DNA of 14,421 nt from an uncultured Pseudomonadota bacterium (GTDB lineage Bacteria; Myxococcota; UBA796). Made by a program: the position numbers and the translations under genes. Shown one piece after another: positions 1 through 7,219 of this stretch. The stretch lies in assembly GCA_913040875.1 (NCBI GenBank), contig CAJWHX010000041.1, positions 1 to 14,421 of the forward strand, read 5' to 3'. Positions within the stretch are counted from its first letter, which is position 1. Each line of letters starts with the position of its first letter. Below the pieces are notes generated by a model. It ran no database searches and was not told where the DNA came from. It was given only the letters and a program-made list of their open reading frames with translations.

Positions 1-55
1 TCCATATTGAAATATTTCATTCAATCGGCTAGGTTGGACAGAACTTGGAGGCCAA

Positions 56-976
56 ATGCTTGCAACCTTACCCTTTTTTGCACCTGTTCAGTTTACCATC
101 CCCATTATAGACGTTCCGATTCATGGATTCGGAATGATGGTGGCCCTTGGACTCTATCTCGGTACAGAGATGGCGATGTCAAAAGCTAAGCGTGATGGGT
201 TGGACCCCGATATTATCAATCGGGTGGTCACTTGGATGATCGTTGGTATTTTTGTGGGTGGTCACTTGGGACACGCTCTCTTTTACGAACCAGAAAAGAT
301 TGCTGCCGATCCGCTGTATCTCTTTAAAGTTTGGGATGGTCTATCTAGTTTTGGTGGATTCATCGTGACGGCATTCCTGTGCTGGCTCTTTTTCCGCAAA
401 GAAAACAACCGCGTAAAGAAGGCAAACCCGCAGCGGAAAGAAGTTGGCAAACCACTCTTGCTCCCGGTACGTGCAAGTCATTATGGTGATTGTGTCATCT
501 ACGGATTCCCGATGGCGTTCGGATTTGGACGGATTGGTTGCTTTATGGCACACGACCACCCTGGTTTAGAAAGCGATTTCTTTTTGGCGGTTCAAGGAGT
601 CTGTCGAAATCACTGGACGGATGTCAATTACGCATGCCACGATTTAGGACTCTATGAAGCCATCTGGGCTTGTTCGATGATTGGTGTGGTCTATTTCCTA
701 GATAAGAAGGCTCGATTCCCAGGATTTTACTTGGCGATGATTCCAATGGTCTACGCTCCTTTTCGAGTATTCTTTGACAGTTTGCGGACTGCAGACACAC
801 GCTATGCTGGATTGACACCAGCACAGTATGGAGCGATGATTCTATTTGTGGTTGGCTCTTCTGTACTGATCGTACAACGCAAAAAGAAAGCCGTACGGAC
901 GATGACTTCTGAATCAGATGCCATACCCTATGACCCTGTTGTGACGCCTGAGTCAGAAGAGACTCCAACAGCTTGA
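56..976 (+). CDS. lgt: Prolipoprotein diacylglyceryl transferase (Lgt), myxobacterial-type variant
   Basis: Lgt is an inner-membrane enzyme that moves diacylglycerol from phosphatidylglycerol to the lipobox cysteine of prolipoproteins. The 306-residue protein is hydrophobic and multi-spanning. It keeps the family block around residues 65-101 (GGHLGHALFY, ADPLYLFKVWDG, then FGG). It also keeps the active-site Arg in GRIGCF (R159) and the second essential Arg in the APFRVFFDSLR stretch (R237). By comparison with E. coli Lgt as I remember it, the Asn after GRxG is Cys163-equivalent here, the loop reads AHDHPG, and the His of SFHGG is missing because the segment is one residue shorter. Residues 275-306 are a charged cytoplasmic tail. 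The start has GGAGG at 47-51, four bases upstream. Two lipoproteins encoded in this window are plausible substrates. The family call is firm; the variant active site is a comparison from memory. Confidence 0.93.
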   Translation: MLATLPFFAPVQFTIPIIDVPIHGFGMMVALGLYLGTEMAMSKAKRDGLDPDIINRVVTWMIVGIFVGGHLGHALFYEPEKIAADPLYLFKVWDGLSSFGGFIVTAFLCWLFFRKENNRVKKANPQRKEVGKPLLLPVRASHYGDCVIYGFPMAFGFGRIGCFMAHDHPGLESDFFLAVQGVCRNHWTDVNYACHDLGLYEAIWACSMIGVVYFLDKKARFPGFYLAMIPMVYAPFRVFFDSLRTADTRYAGLTPAQYGAMILFVVGSSVLIVQRKKKAVRTMTSESDAIPYDPVVTPESEETPTA

Positions 977-1032
977 TTAGAACATCTGCTCTAAACTCCG
1001 TTTACGTTCGAGTTTGATTTCTCATCATGTAA

Positions 1033-1058
1033 TGACTCTCAGAATCCAAGCTGAGTCA
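1033..1058. repeat. Inverted repeat between convergent genes
   Basis: TGACT and CAG pair with CTG and AGTCA, with a two-base bulge and an eight-base loop. The hairpin includes the stop codon of the minus-strand gene ending at 1056. No T-tract follows on either strand, so this is at best an atypical terminator for one or both convergent genes. Confidence 0.3.
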
Positions 1059-1670
1059 AATCAAATCCGCAAAGGTTTCCATCAATTCGGGATGTTCCTC
1101 AAAGTAAGGCATCAATCGCTCAAAATCATCTTCAAATGTCGTCTTTCGCATGTGTTCATAAGCAGCTCTAGAACCATCAGGATGGGGAAACAACCAACGC
1201 CCTTTCGACATTGTATCCACAAAAGGTTCCTTGTGATACTTGTCTATCGATGGATTCCAAGGAAGATAAATAGCTCCATTACATACTTGTAAATTTGAGA
1301 CCATCTCAATGACTTCACTGTATCCTGCATCTTCAGTATTAAACCGCGACCGATTACCGAATCCGTAGATAAACTTATTCGGCCAAATTTTGGAACTCAC
1401 AGACCAGCCCAAATTTTCCTGTTCCTCTTCAAACAAACATAGATGAATGGTTCTAGACCGTGCCTCTAATGGAGTAGAACAAGAGACGACCAATATAAAG
1501 TCACCAGCAACCATTAGCATCGCATCGGCTGCTTCATCATCCGAAGGACGTATATTCCAAATAAAAGACGTGTTAAAGTAACTAAGTTCCGTTCCAACCC
1601 GTGTGCCATCGCGTGTCACGTGAACATTCTTTAAATAGTTTCCAGCTTGGTCATAATGCAATTCCAACAT
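1056..1670 (-). CDS. Protein of unknown function, paralog B of tandem pair
   Basis: I do not recognise this family. It has 204 residues, no signal peptide and no membrane segment, so it is probably cytoplasmic. The N-terminal half reads like a beta-rich domain (a HVTRDGTRVG turn, then hydrophobic strands around AMLMVAGDFILVVS). The C-terminal 50 residues contain KGRWLFPHPDGSRAAYEHM and end HPELMETFADLI. They match the upstream paralog at 44 of 50 positions, while the rest is much more diverged. The start at 1670 is chosen because AAGGAG (1678-1683) lies 7 bases upstream; an ATG at 1676 would be only one base from it. It sits 23 bases behind the paralog, so the two are probably co-transcribed. 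A sensing, binding or immunity role would be a guess. Confidence 0.75.
   Translation of the reverse strand: MLELHYDQAGNYLKNVHVTRDGTRVGTELSYFNTSFIWNIRPSDDEAADAMLMVAGDFILVVSCSTPLEARSRTIHLCLFEEEQENLGWSVSSKIWPNKFIYGFGNRSRFNTEDAGYSEVIEMVSNLQVCNGAIYLPWNPSIDKYHKEPFVDTMSKGRWLFPHPDGSRAAYEHMRKTTFEDDFERLMPYFEEHPELMETFADLI
1059..1208. repeat. Direct repeat copy 1 (3' end of paralog B)
   Basis: This is the 150-base coding block for the last 50 residues of the paralog. It matches 1697-1846, in the same orientation, at about 126 of 150 bases by hand alignment. The rest of the two genes is far less alike. Confidence 0.8.
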
Positions 1671-1693
1671 CTTCATACTCCTTGTATTATCAA

Positions 1694-2296
1694 TTAAATC
1701 AAATCAGCAAAGGTTTCCATCAGTTCGGGATGAGTATCAAAATGAGGCATCAATCGCTCCAAATCATCTTCTAACGTGGTTTTCTTCATGTGTTCATAAG
1801 CGGCTCTTGAACCGTCTGGATGAGGAAACAACCATCGTCCCTTCGAAGTCATATCAACAAAGTCTTTGGTGTCATAATCATGTTTACAAGAGACACCTGG
1901 GTTCATCGGGAGATAAATTGCCCCTTTAAACGTTTGAAGACCACTGGCGGCAGCTTGCAGCTCACCAAAAGTCGTATCATTCCCATAACTGTCTGGGTAA
2001 AACAACAGTGCACGCTGATCCCAAATCTTTTCATCACCACGCCAGTGTTGAGTCAGTTCTCCTTCAAAGAAACAGAGGTGAATACTCTTTTGAGAGTGCA
2101 TACAAATGGGTGTTGAATCAGAAATGAGCAGCAAGAAATCACCCACCACCATCAGGTCAGCTACGGCGTCGATATCCAAAGTGATGTAGGTCCACTCAAA
2201 AGCCATCGTCATTTTAGGAATCGGCGTCCCAACTTTTTTTCCATTTCTCGTTAGGTGATAGCCCGTAGACTTCTTGTGCAATTTTAACCCACTCAT
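1694..2296 (-). CDS. Protein of unknown function, paralog A of tandem pair
   Basis: This is the first gene of the two-gene minus-strand unit, with 200 residues. It is homologous along its length to the next gene: LTRNGKKVG matches VTRDGTRVG, VVGDFLLLISDSTP matches VAGDFILVVSCSTP, and KGAIYLP matches NGAIYLP. The last 50 residues are nearly identical. There is no signal peptide, membrane segment or catalytic motif I can name. The start at 2296 is preferred because GGAGAG (2301-2306) is 4 bases upstream and the N-terminus then lines up with the paralog (MSGLKLH against MLELHYD). ATGs at 2299 and 2308 are in frame but too close to that ribosome site or without one. It is divergent from the nucleotidyltransferase gene, with about 57 bases between starts. 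Confidence 0.75.
   Translation of the reverse strand: MSGLKLHKKSTGYHLTRNGKKVGTPIPKMTMAFEWTYITLDIDAVADLMVVGDFLLLISDSTPICMHSQKSIHLCFFEGELTQHWRGDEKIWDQRALLFYPDSYGNDTTFGELQAAASGLQTFKGAIYLPMNPGVSCKHDYDTKDFVDMTSKGRWLFPHPDGSRAAYEHMKKTTLEDDLERLMPHFDTHPELMETFADLI
1697..1846. repeat. Direct repeat copy 2 (3' end of paralog A)
   Basis: This is the partner of 1059-1208. It encodes the C-terminal block with RWLFPHPDGSRAAYEHM and HPELMETFADLI. The concentrated identity suggests a conserved functional tail or recent gene conversion. Confidence 0.8.
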
Positions 2297-2353
2297 CATT
2301 CTCTCCATTTGTGTTAGATTACTGACATTATCGTAGTATATTTGAGGAGTTCT
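2297..2353. promoter_or_regulatory. Divergent promoter region
   Basis: This 57-base gap separates the divergent starts. On the minus strand TATACT (2335-2340) is a good -10 with a poor -35 (TTGTTG, 16 bases away, inside the neighbouring gene). On the plus strand TAGTATATT lies over the same bases. If both are used, the promoters overlap and cannot fire independently. This is read from consensus only. Confidence 0.35.
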
Positions 2354-3058
2354 ATGCAACAAAAAGAGTGGACCATCATAAACAATATGATCCAGCCTAT
2401 GGATATGCGTCCCCCATCCTTTCTATGCATCGATATGATGAAGGCAATTGAACAACTGGGTTTCGAAAATGTCTACATGCGCGGTTCTGTAACAGAAGAG
2501 GTTATCCCACATCCCAAATCGGATGTCGATATCATTGCTTTCCTCGATCGCAACCCACACCCCAATATTCGCCTAGAGATTCAAGAAGCTCTGCGACCTT
2601 TCAATCGACCTTGTGATGTCTTGGTCATGAGTCGAGAAGCGTACATGCAAAACCGAGCGCTATCGCTTCTCGGATGTACCCGTAGCCTCAGCATATCTGG
2701 GCGCGAAACACTGCTGCAGCCTGTACCCGCAGACATGGAACTTGCAAGAGCCTTGTGGGCACAGTACAATCCCAGTCGATACAAAGATAGGTATCCCCCT
2801 GAGCGAGCCCTCATCACTGCCAAACAACTCTTTAGAGCCGTAGGCGTGATTCGACTCGTCGAAGACAATCGCCTATCCAGACAACTCTACACCTGCCTGC
2901 AATGGGCACACGAAATTGCACCCCGTCACGTCGCTGAAACGTATGATGAGATGTGGTTCAATCTAAAAAGACGCACATGGAAATCTGTTCCTGTAGAACC
3001 TGTGGTAGAGTGGTTAATAAATAAAGCACAAACCCATAATTTGCAACCCATTACGTAG
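2354..3058 (+). CDS. Nucleotidyltransferase-fold (NTP_transf_2-like) protein
   Basis: This is a predicted soluble nucleotidyltransferase of 234 residues. The catalytic signature is present: GS at residues 44-45, SDVDI at 56-60 with the two metal-binding Asp at 57 and 59, and a third acidic residue in CDVLV (D88). Residues 120-234 are mostly helical (ARALWAQY, AKQLFRAVGVIRLVED, LYTCLQWAHE), as in substrate- or partner-binding C-terminal domains of this superfamily. The substrate is unknown: small molecule, protein AMPylation and tRNA are all possible. GAGGAG (2344-2349) precedes the ATG at 2354 by 4 bases, which decides the start over an in-frame TTG at 2342. The stop is 8 bases before the LRR gene, whose AGGTG ribosome site overlaps it, so the two form an operon. 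It is not the usual short MNT antitoxin, since no HEPN partner is next to it. Confidence 0.75.
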   Translation: MQQKEWTIINNMIQPMDMRPPSFLCIDMMKAIEQLGFENVYMRGSVTEEVIPHPKSDVDIIAFLDRNPHPNIRLEIQEALRPFNRPCDVLVMSREAYMQNRALSLLGCTRSLSISGRETLLQPVPADMELARALWAQYNPSRYKDRYPPERALITAKQLFRAVGVIRLVEDNRLSRQLYTCLQWAHEIAPRHVAETYDEMWFNLKRRTWKSVPVEPVVEWLINKAQTHNLQPIT

Positions 3059-3066
3059 GTGTTTCA

Positions 3067-5070
3067 ATGTCCACACTTTCACTCGACGAACTCAAAGAAA
3101 AGGTTCTCCCACTATTCAAAAGTCAAGATCCCGCTTTTATCCGACAAGGTATGCTTCTGATCGACACTGTCTTCGAAGAACAACCAGAGATTCTAGATGT
3201 ATTCAAAGACCAACGAGGAAAATGGGACACCAGTTGGATTGGCAAATCCACCATCGATTTGGAGGTCCGTGTCTGGCTCATGGGCTGCCGAGCAAAGTTG
3301 GGGGCTCGGATTACGCATCTACACTGTAGAGAACACAGTCTAACTCCCTTAGAAGTCCCTTCTTCACTTCCATACCTGACAACATTAGACTCTATGGAGG
3401 TCTCTGCCTATGGACTGTCAGAAACACTTGTACAGGTCATCGAGCACAATCCGAACCTTCGACGTATAGAACTGAATCTCTATGACCATTATTCTCAAAA
3501 GTTCTCCTACGAAGAGATGGTGGGTTTTCAAGACAGACTGAACCGATTGTTCAAGAGTATGTCAAATGTAAAGAATCTGATGATGCGAATCCAAATGGAG
3601 TTTCAAGATGAAACAAAGGCATTCACATATGACCTCTCTAATTTAGCATCCATTAATAAAATATGGATTCAACACAGGGCCCATTCCATCATTACCCGTC
3701 TTCCTCCTGCACCACTCGACAACTTTATTTGGTACACAAGCAATGGCAGAAATGAAATAGTAGACCCAAATGGTTTCCCAGCATCTTTGGGACAGCTTAG
3801 TCTCTACTGTATACCGCACCCCATTCAACCTCTGCTCAAGAACGTCGATAAAATGACCAGCATTGATATTGATGATTGTGCTGACTACGCGACCCTTTTC
3901 GACGCAACAGGCTCCATCATGCAATACACCATCAACGATAGTGGCAAATTATCATGGACCTGCAGGGCTGATTTTAATCAACACAATAAAGAACTCATCG
4001 CAGCTCGAGTTGATCATGTTGTGGCTTGTGGGGATGCGCTCAAGGTTCATTCATTGGACTGGATACGTGGTTCGTGGACACTGCCAGTTCTACACAAAAT
4101 GCTCAACCTCGAACATATGCGTGTGGAACATCTAGACAACATCGAAGATCTACATCTTCTCAAAGACTTTACGAGGCTAAAAGAACTGGATATGCGATCG
4201 TTAAAACTGACAGAGTTCCCAGCCTCAATCGAACTCCCCGACCAACTGGACAAGTTCGACCTATCGGATCATAAATTTTCGACAGATGCAGATGTCTCTG
4301 GACTGAAACGCTTTGTGGATGATATCATACTGGTCGAAGATCGAATTGAAAATGAAAGCACATACAATAAAAGCCAGAATGAACATCGCATCAAATATCT
4401 CCCTTACAATGGAACGTCTCCAATCCATCCAACCTTCAACACCTTCCGTCTCGAACACCTCTGTGAAAAGGTCTCTAGAGGTGATCTAACTGTTCATCAA
4501 CTGTGTTTAAAAGACTTCGAATGTTCATCCTATGATGTCAACTGGTCTGCGCTCAAGGATTTAGAGGTGTTGGATCTACGAAACCTTGATCTGTCCGAAC
4601 TTCCCAATTCACTCACTTCATGTCCAAACCTACGTATTGTCTACACCAAAGAAACCGATGCTGTAAAGGATGCCTCTCTCGTACAAAGTATGCGCAATTC
4701 ACTCCAATCTCTACACTGTAAGCGTGATGATGTGACTGCCCTAGACGAGAGTACAATCCAATCCTTGAAGTCATTGTCTTTGCGCGGCTGTATGCTGAAA
4801 ACATTGCCTGAAGCACTCAGTGATTTACACGACATCGAGTTCTTGGATCTCTCATTCAACATTCTGAAGACCGAAGCCCTGAATACCATTCAGTCAGCAC
4901 TTAAACTGTGGGGATTGGATGTATCTCTGACGAGTATCAAAGCACCCGACAATGGCTTTCCAATGTTTCCAGACTTGAAGGTCATCTATCTTGCAAAGAA
5001 CCAATTTGAAGACCCAAGTTGGGCCAGTGCATTTCCAACTGTAGAACTCCGTCAAAAGATGCGTGGTTAA
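3067..5070 (+). CDS. Leucine-rich repeat protein
   Basis: This is a 667-residue protein with no signal peptide or membrane segment, so it is probably cytoplasmic. Residues 1-60 form a helical acidic domain (LSLDELKEKVLPLF, GMLLIDTVFEEQPE), a short N-terminal module I have seen ahead of bacterial LRR proteins. LRR-like units appear at about 82-140 and 345-405 (LKELDMRSLKLTEFP), and most clearly at 495-650 (LEVLDLRNLDLSELPNSL, LKSLSLRGCMLKTLPEAL, IEFLDLSFNIL, LKVIYLAKNQF). The middle (150-330) is degenerate or a different fold. LRR arrays bind proteins, so it is likely a recognition or scaffold component. It follows the nucleotidyltransferase gene by 8 bases, and the ribosome site AGGTG at 3057-3061 overlaps the upstream stop, so the two are translated from one message. 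The partner and process are unknown. Confidence 0.82.
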   Translation: MSTLSLDELKEKVLPLFKSQDPAFIRQGMLLIDTVFEEQPEILDVFKDQRGKWDTSWIGKSTIDLEVRVWLMGCRAKLGARITHLHCREHSLTPLEVPSSLPYLTTLDSMEVSAYGLSETLVQVIEHNPNLRRIELNLYDHYSQKFSYEEMVGFQDRLNRLFKSMSNVKNLMMRIQMEFQDETKAFTYDLSNLASINKIWIQHRAHSIITRLPPAPLDNFIWYTSNGRNEIVDPNGFPASLGQLSLYCIPHPIQPLLKNVDKMTSIDIDDCADYATLFDATGSIMQYTINDSGKLSWTCRADFNQHNKELIAARVDHVVACGDALKVHSLDWIRGSWTLPVLHKMLNLEHMRVEHLDNIEDLHLLKDFTRLKELDMRSLKLTEFPASIELPDQLDKFDLSDHKFSTDADVSGLKRFVDDIILVEDRIENESTYNKSQNEHRIKYLPYNGTSPIHPTFNTFRLEHLCEKVSRGDLTVHQLCLKDFECSSYDVNWSALKDLEVLDLRNLDLSELPNSLTSCPNLRIVYTKETDAVKDASLVQSMRNSLQSLHCKRDDVTALDESTIQSLKSLSLRGCMLKTLPEALSDLHDIEFLDLSFNILKTEALNTIQSALKLWGLDVSLTSIKAPDNGFPMFPDLKVIYLAKNQFEDPSWASAFPTVELRQKMRG

Positions 5071-5074
5071 CCAC
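5063..5074. repeat. Perfect 12-base palindrome at convergent gene ends
   Basis: GTGGTTAACCAC spans the stop codon of the LRR gene (5068-5070). It lies in the 11-base gap before the convergent UPF0462 gene. It has no loop and no T-tract, so a terminator role is doubtful. It may be chance or a protein-binding site. Confidence 0.4.
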
Positions 5075-5081
5075 ACTCGCC

Positions 5082-5639
5082 TCAGTCGGTTGACGGCAAG
5101 TCTTCTTTGGCATTCGGAATATCATCCCACAATGCAAATCGGTCCGGTTGATGGAAATCTGGTTGCGGACCTGGTAAGGGTGTGTGACAGCAATACCGAC
5201 GTTTTCCACCCGTTGTGTGGATGGCAAAGGCATTGAATCGTACAATCTTCTCCGGAAGCCATGTATACGCCAACAGCCCTATCCCGCCCCAATAATTCCC
5301 GGATCGAATGGGTTTCCACAACATTGAAATTTCCTTTTGCACAATAGAACGGGGAGCATCGAGTGTCAGAACCAAGTGATGACCATGAGGACCAACTTCA
5401 ACCTCTGTGTATTCACCATTCTCGCCAACAAAAAATAATTCTACGACCTCATAGTTCCACAACTCCCATGTACCCTTTTCTGGGTCAGATTCCGTTGGGG
5501 GAGGGGTATCTTCATAGCATTTTGCAGAAGCATAAAATGCCAGGCCATCGTCTTGCAATTCAATTTCAATGTAAATAGAATCGTTCTGAGGCAGGGGTGT
5601 ACCATCCCATTCCTTATTGATATATAAGGATTTTTTCAC
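5082..5639 (-). CDS. UPF0462 (C4orf33-like) family protein
   Basis: This matches the uncharacterised UPF0462 family, whose human member is C4orf33. Recognisable blocks are an EWDG near the N-terminus (residues 10-13), ELWNYEVVELFF (59-70), YTEVEVGPHGHHLVLTL (77-93), VRFNAFAIH (133-141), KRRYCCHTPLPG (146-157) and QPDFHQPDRF (159-168). The conserved GPHGxHL and FAIH histidines suggest a binding site, but no activity is established. The start is taken as GTG at 5639, inside the GTGA that overlaps the stop of the upstream lipoprotein gene. This gives 185 residues and places the N-terminus just as in the human protein, as I remember it. An ATG at 5729 in the same frame would overlap the lipoprotein gene by 94 bases and add unconserved residues. 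No signal peptide was seen. Translational coupling to the lipoprotein is implied by the overlap. Confidence 0.85.
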   Translation of the reverse strand: MKKSLYINKEWDGTPLPQNDSIYIEIELQDDGLAFYASAKCYEDTPPPTESDPEKGTWELWNYEVVELFFVGENGEYTEVEVGPHGHHLVLTLDAPRSIVQKEISMLWKPIRSGNYWGGIGLLAYTWLPEKIVRFNAFAIHTTGGKRRYCCHTPLPGPQPDFHQPDRFALWDDIPNAKEDLPSTD

Positions 5640-7087
5640 TGACACGAACGACTCGCATTCCAGTCTGTTGGAGTACTCAACTCTTCCGCCAGCACTCTGC
5701 TTGGCCATCGAACAAAGCCTACCTTCCACAGTTGATTGTGGGTCATCGATTCGGTGTACTGTCCGACGAGTTGTCCTTCAACATACATTCGAATGGTGGC
5801 TTCAGACTCCCCTGCACCATTGTCAGAGAAATAATGCACTCTGAAGAAGTAGTCTCCATCTTCTGCGGATAAGACTTCAATGCGCTCTGCTACAGACCCA
5901 TCTTCCGAATCACTCAGCAATACTGGATTCGCATCTGCTGTACTAGACCAACCCGGTTCTGAGTTGCACCAGCAGCAGTCTGAATCAAATAGAAAGAGTC
6001 CATCTTCGATTGTCGTCATGTGCAAATCAAAGTCCGCTTGAGAATCTGTCCAAGACAGCTCAGCATACACATCTGCAACTGGCTCTACCGTCCACAAACA
6101 TTCTGCCTGAGGAGATCGCTGACCGAGAGCGTTCTCTACAATCAAACCGACCTGATAGGTACCAGCAACATCCAAGTCCAGATCCACACTGGTCTCAGAG
6201 TCAGAGATCTGCAGCGCTGCATTTGAGCCAACGGGTATCTGTAAGGCTGACCAGTCATAGGTCAGTTCCAAGCCACTTGGATCGTTTGAGGAGGTGCCAT
6301 CCACTGTCACCGTCTCTCCCATCAACGTACTGGATGGGCAAGCGAGCGACGCCACAGGATACGTGGACTCCCCGCCCCCATTGCCAACGAGTAAGACAGA
6401 TACCTCAGGCTCATCAGAGTCATCCGAATAAATTATGAAATCGCCCTGATCCCCAATGTCTTGTACAGGGGTATAGGAGACCACTACACTGGTCTCTGAT
6501 CCAGCTGGAAGAGTCTGTCCATCCAAATCTGTCAGCAGCGAGAAGGCTCCTGATCCCGTTTGCTCTGTTTGAGATATGCTCAGTTCTGCATCTCCATCAT
6601 TGCGAACGGTGAGAAACAAAATTGAATCCTCTCCTGTTGCCACTGCACCAAAGTCTAAAATCTCCGTCGACAGTGCGATATCGGGCAACGGACCCAATCC
6701 ACCAATCCCTGTCAAAGAAACCGTGTACTCAGGGTTTTCGTCATCGTTGCTTTGAATGACCAAGTCTGCTGTATACGATTCTAGATCGGCAGGGGTAAAG
6801 TCAATCGCCAAATCATATACTTCTTGCAATCCTAGAGATTCCGGTACCTCTTGTACTGCAAACACGCCATCCACAGCAGCTACAATCTCTATGCTACTTA
6901 CTGTTAGGGTCGCTTGACCGGCATTGATGAGCTGGATGTTTTGGGTCAGCGTATCGCCAGCTTTGTACTCTCCAAAGTCCAGTTCATCCACACTCACTGC
7001 AAGGTCTGGGGTCAACTGATTTACTTTGGTTTCATTTCCTGTGCAGGCCACAAATCCCATTGCAAAGAATGTGTAGTGTAGTCTCAT
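5636..7087 (-). CDS. ASH/choice-of-anchor D domain lipoprotein with PKD-like domain
   Basis: This is a 483-residue predicted lipoprotein. The N-terminus MRLHYTFFAMGFVAC carries a lipobox-like FVAC with Cys15 as the lipidation site; Asn at +3 gives no clear Lol signal. Two ASH-type immunoglobulin-like domains follow at about 28-130 (LDFGEYKAGDTLTQNIQLINAG) and 136-236 (LDFGAVATGEDSILFLTVRNDG). A PKD-like domain follows at about 243-335, with Cys250 and Cys330 possibly paired. The last domain (about 340-465) starts AELSWTDSQADFDLHM, has a CCWCNSEPGW segment, and resembles the YfaP/DUF2135-like domain of delta-group lipoproteins. The start at 7087 is set by GGAG five bases upstream and by the signal peptide; in-frame ATGs farther upstream would bury it. 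It sits downstream of the kinase-like gene and shares a GTGA overlap with UPF0462. The ligand is unknown. Confidence 0.85.
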   Translation of the reverse strand: MRLHYTFFAMGFVACTGNETKVNQLTPDLAVSVDELDFGEYKAGDTLTQNIQLINAGQATLTVSSIEIVAAVDGVFAVQEVPESLGLQEVYDLAIDFTPADLESYTADLVIQSNDDENPEYTVSLTGIGGLGPLPDIALSTEILDFGAVATGEDSILFLTVRNDGDAELSISQTEQTGSGAFSLLTDLDGQTLPAGSETSVVVSYTPVQDIGDQGDFIIYSDDSDEPEVSVLLVGNGGGESTYPVASLACPSSTLMGETVTVDGTSSNDPSGLELTYDWSALQIPVGSNAALQISDSETSVDLDLDVAGTYQVGLIVENALGQRSPQAECLWTVEPVADVYAELSWTDSQADFDLHMTTIEDGLFLFDSDCCWCNSEPGWSSTADANPVLLSDSEDGSVAERIEVLSAEDGDYFFRVHYFSDNGAGESEATIRMYVEGQLVGQYTESMTHNQLWKVGFVRWPSRVLAEELSTPTDWNASRSCQ

Positions 7088-7139
7088 GATATCTCCATTC
7101 TGTCTAACCACCAGTACAGGTCGTTTCCTCATTGTATTC

Positions 7140-7168
7140 AGTGTACTTGGCGATGACGATAAACTCAA
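7140..7168 (-). promoter_or_regulatory. Candidate sigma-70 promoter for the lipoprotein-UPF0462 operon
   Basis: On the minus strand TTGAGT (7163-7168) and TACACT (7140-7145) are separated by 17 bases. Each matches the consensus at 4 of 6 positions. The predicted start is near 7133, giving a leader of about 45 bases before the ATG at 7087. It fits the 132-base gap behind the kinase-like gene, but this is consensus matching only. Confidence 0.4.
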
Positions 7169-7219
7169 CTGAATTCGACAATTTCTATTGCGCCATCTAT
7201 TGCACAAAAGCACTGCTAT

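Noticed and set aside
985..1018. AAACTC/GAGTTT hairpin after lgt as a terminator
   Set aside because: It has six A/T-rich pairs, an 11-base loop and no T-run afterwards, so it is too weak to call.
2354..3058. MNT-HEPN type toxin-antitoxin pair
   Set aside because: The nucleotidyltransferase motif is present, but no HEPN-like RxxxxH protein is adjacent. The neighbour is a large LRR protein, and the enzyme is longer than a typical MNT antitoxin.
5082..5729. Longer form of the UPF0462 protein starting at the ATG at 5729
   Set aside because: It overlaps the lipoprotein gene by 94 bases and adds about 30 residues with no family match. The GTGA start at 5639 fits the family N-terminus.
7088..7213. 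N-terminal extension of the ASH lipoprotein
   Set aside because: It would place the signal peptide and lipobox inside the protein. A good ribosome site precedes the ATG at 7087.
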